Origin: Periconia sp. R9002
Lineage: Eukaryota; Ascomycota; Dothideomycetes; Pleosporales; Periconiaceae
Assembly (NCBI GenBank): GCA_023627715.1
Contig: JAMAHW010000317.1
Span: 1 to 11,187 of the forward strand
DNA length: 11,187 nt
Direction of reading: 5' to 3'
Shown one piece after another: positions 8,986-11,187 of the stretch; the first letter of the stretch is position 1, and each line of letters starts with the position of its first letter. The position numbers and the translations under genes are program-made. Under the pieces are notes generated by a model, which did no database searches, had not been told where the DNA came from, and saw nothing but the letters and a program-made list of their open reading frames with translations.

Positions 8986-9546
8986 ATGCTGTCTTCAAAC
9001 CCTTCTGCAGCAGACCGCGTCTTCCTGGTTAGTAGCATTGTATCCGTGGAATCAACGCCAACTCCAAAGCTTACTCAGCAAGGTCAGGGCGGCTATTTTC
9101 AGCAGTACTCCAATGGCGGTGACGCGCGCTTACCCAGCGAGCACCGTCGGCCGTCGCAGGGCTCAACTTCATCGCAGATGACGCAGGCATCTCCACAAGC
9201 ATTGACCTACCCTCCTACTATAGATTCTTCTCCTAAGAGCGAAACGTCGAACATTGAAGCGAGAAGAGACCCGATAACACCACAAGGCGATTCGAAAAGG
9301 ATACCGCCCCGCTACCCAACACAAGTCTTCCAGGATATGGGCTCAGCCAAATCGAAACGGCCTGGAAACAGCAGCCATTCTTTGTCTTTGAAAGAGGAGG
9401 ATCATGCTACATCCGGTGCTGGCTCTTCACCTAGAAGTGCAGCCAGCGTTGTGGCTAATGCCGAGCCGCTAGTAACAGCTCAATTCAAACCCGTGGTGAT
9501 TGAGGACGGTTATGCGGTAAATATGGGTCCGAACAGTTATACATTA

Positions 9547-9549
9547 TGA
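9547..9549 (+). other. In-frame TGA six bases before the chromophore-Cys codon of the phytochrome
   Basis: The frame open from 8986 stops here and resumes at once with RCEEEPIRIPG in the same frame. The ancestral codon was probably CGA or CAG. A product ending here would contain only the disordered N-terminal extension (187 residues) and no sensor domain. Confidence 0.85.
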
Positions 9550-10438
9550 CGTTGCGAGGAGGAGCCGATACGTATTCCCGGAGCTGTCCAAGGATTTAGT
9601 CTTTTGGTCGCAGCCGAGAGCACTGGGCAAACCGGCGCCCTACGAGTTTGTGTCGTTAGCGAGAACTCCGGAAGAATCATAGAGAGAACTCCAGAAGAAC
9701 TCTTTGCTCTGGACAACTTCACAAATATCTTTCCTGACTAGGCAGACGAGTTGGTAGCCCACATCAATCTCACCAAAAGTGAAGGGATAAACACAGCGGC
9801 AACTGGGTCAGAGGTCTTCGCTCTCAAACTGAAGGTCTCGCAAGGGCTCTTAAGGAAACTGTGGTGTGCAGTGCACCAAAATTATGCTAAGTCAGACCTC
9901 ACCATCTGCGAATTTAAACTAGAAGATAACCAGCTATATCCCTTGGTAGCTCCAGCGCATCTTAGGCCCGCGGTTCCGGAAGATATGCTTGGTAGTAATC
10001 TGACGCCCGGAGAGTTTCTAGAGAGCACAGAGAATAAGAGCCAGCCTTTCAGACTTCTTCAGAGTGCAAAAAAGTGGAGTGGCGAAGCAGCCGCTATGAA
10101 CATATTGAACGTTATGTCACAACCGCAAGAGCAGCTTGCGGCAACCCCAAACCTGTAGATATTTTTGAAGGTGCTAGTCGGCATTATAAAAGTGTTGACG
10201 GGCTTTCATCGTGTCATGGCCTACCAGTTTGACCGATATTTTCATGGACGCGTGGTAACTGAGCTTGCCGACCCTAATGTAACGAATGACTTTTACAAGG
10301 GACTCAACTTCCCCGCATCAGATATTCCCAGTCAGGCTAGAGAATTGTATAAGATCAACAAAGTACATGTACTCTATGACTGTGAACTTGACACTGCTCG
10401 ACTTGTCTGCCGGACTGGCGAGGATCTGAGAGACCCCC

Positions 10439-10441
10439 TTT
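10439..10441 (+). other. One-base insertion in the phytochrome GAF region
   Basis: Reading EDLRDPL then TGA in the first frame switches to DLTHSYIHAKLPIHLKYL in the next frame from 10442. The family reads EDL..PLDLTHSY without a gap. The run TTT at 10439-10441 therefore carries one extra T. Confidence 0.85.
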
Positions 10442-10914
10442 GATCTTACGCATTCCTATATCCACGCCAAGTTACCTATCCACTTGAAATATCTCGGAAA
10501 TATGGCCGTGCGGTCATCCATGTCAATATTCATCAATGTATTCAACGAACTCTGGGGACTGATAGGCTGCCATTCGTATGGTTCATATGGAATGCGAGTC
10601 GCATTTCCGATCCGCAAGATGTGCCGGTTGGTTGGCGATCTAGCGTCAAGGAACATCGAGAGGCTCTCGTATGTATCCCGCCTGCAAGCTGAGAAGCTCA
10701 TCAATACAACGCCTACGGGGCGAAATCCGAACGGATACATAACCGTCTCGTCAGAAGACCTCTTGAAGTTCTTCAATGCCGATTTCGCACTTCTTTCAAT
10801 TGGAAAACACTCAAAGAGTTTTGGTGAGCTTGAACAGGCGCAAGAGGCGTTAGCTATGCTAAAGTATCTCAGACTACGTAAGATGACGTCCATAATGAGC
10901 TCCGTCGATATTAC

Positions 10915-10950
10915 ACAAAATTATCTGGAGACTGCAGCAGTCTCTTGTTG
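10915..10950 (+). other. PHY-domain deletion junction and nearby one-base deletion in the phytochrome
   Basis: The frame passes straight from SSVDITQNY, the start of the mid-PHY region, to LETAAV, which in related proteins lies roughly 100 residues further on, just before the histidine kinase. The segment in between, including the tongue with its PRxSF motif, is absent. About eight codons later one base is missing near 10945, since LVYGKFIKIWKQTQ continues only in the next frame (from 10948). The size of the loss is my estimate from family knowledge. Confidence 0.7.
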
Positions 10951-11053
10951 GTATACGGAAAATTCATCAAAATTTGGAAACAGACGCAGGCCATACTACA
11001 GACCAGTCAGTTGGATAAGCTGCTGTTAGCGAATGCGACACACGAGGTCCGCA

Positions 11054-11069
11054 CCCCCCCCCCCCCCCC
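11054..11069 (+). repeat. Run of 16 C immediately after the phytochrome H-box
   Basis: The codons for HEVRT are followed by 16 C instead of the five expected for Thr-Pro-Leu. Read through, the frame gives Pro codons and then a TAA at 11071-11073. The family sequence LNVVINYLEIAFENTLDQ resumes at 11070 in a different frame, so the tract length is out of phase. The run is either a real expansion or a sequencing or assembly error. Confidence 0.9.
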
Positions 11070-11187
11070 TTAAATGTCGTCATTAACTACCTTGAGATTG
11101 CTTTTGAGAACACACTCGACCAACATACCCGAGACAACTTGATCAAGGCGCATTGCGCATTGAAGTCATTAATCTACGTAGTCAACG

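Larger units (their letters stand above)
8986..11187 (+). pseudogene. Fungal phytochrome (Fph-type sensor histidine kinase), disrupted; 3' end outside the window
   Basis: Fungal phytochromes are cytoplasmic or nuclear red-light sensors with PAS-GAF-PHY, histidine kinase and response regulator parts. They bind biliverdin through a Cys near the start of the PAS domain. From ATG 8986 a Ser/Pro-rich extension leads to RCEEEPIRIPGAVQGF, with that Cys at codon 190 (9553-9555). This is close to the position I recall for Aspergillus nidulans FphA (Cys195) and supports this start. GAF features follow: GFHRVMAYQFDRYF and LNFPASDIPSQARELY (PASDIP at 10312-10329), then LWGLIGCHSYG and FPIRKMCRLVGD. The kinase H-box LLLANATHEVRTP has its His at 11041-11043. 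The gene is broken by stops at 9547-9549 (TGA), 9739-9741 (TAG) and 10156-10158 (TAG), by frameshifts near 10441, 10945 and 11054-11069, and by a PHY deletion. No intron fits these breaks, because the flanking protein alignment is continuous. Confidence 0.92.

Noticed and set aside
10456..10893. 145-codon minus-strand frame
   Set aside because: Antisense shadow of the phytochrome GAF/PHY coding sequence.

Overview
The window looks like a decayed, gene-poor stretch of a filamentous ascomycete genome (Pezizomycotina). Three things support this. There is a fungal-type (Fph) phytochrome with a long N-terminal extension. There is a Tad1-like LINE retrotransposon. There is a YAP-like bZIP exon followed by a 56-bp GT-AG intron with a branch-point-like sequence, which is a typical fungal intron. 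No bacterial gene organisation, rRNA, tRNA or CRISPR array was seen.

Layout. Positions 1-602 (minus strand): the 5' exon of a bZIP transcription factor gene, a short intron, then an early stop, followed by a 136-codon open frame that runs off the left edge and may be the rest of the same gene in a shifted frame. Positions 603-5300: mostly short overlapping frames that I cannot assign. The exceptions are a weak candidate for a mitochondrial-presequence-like exon (3560-3826) and an exact 77-bp direct repeat around a single N (4482-4638) that looks like an unmerged contig join. Positions about 5340-8690 (plus strand): a badly decayed LINE with an ORF1-like coiled-coil piece, an AP-type endonuclease and a reverse transcriptase spread over several frames. 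Positions 8690-8985: a pyrimidine-rich leader. Positions 8986-11187 (plus strand): most of a phytochrome histidine kinase gene that runs off the right edge. It carries three in-frame stops, three frameshifts and a loss of roughly 100 residues from its PHY domain.

No intact gene longer than about 190 codons was found. The LINE and the phytochrome lie in the same orientation, with the LINE remnant ending about 300 bp upstream of the phytochrome start, so element insertion and loss of the light-sensor gene may be related; that is inference. I found no convincing new biological system. The most notable signals are the state of the phytochrome gene (including a 16-C run right after its kinase H-box), the bZIP remnant with preserved splice signals, and the probable assembly seam.
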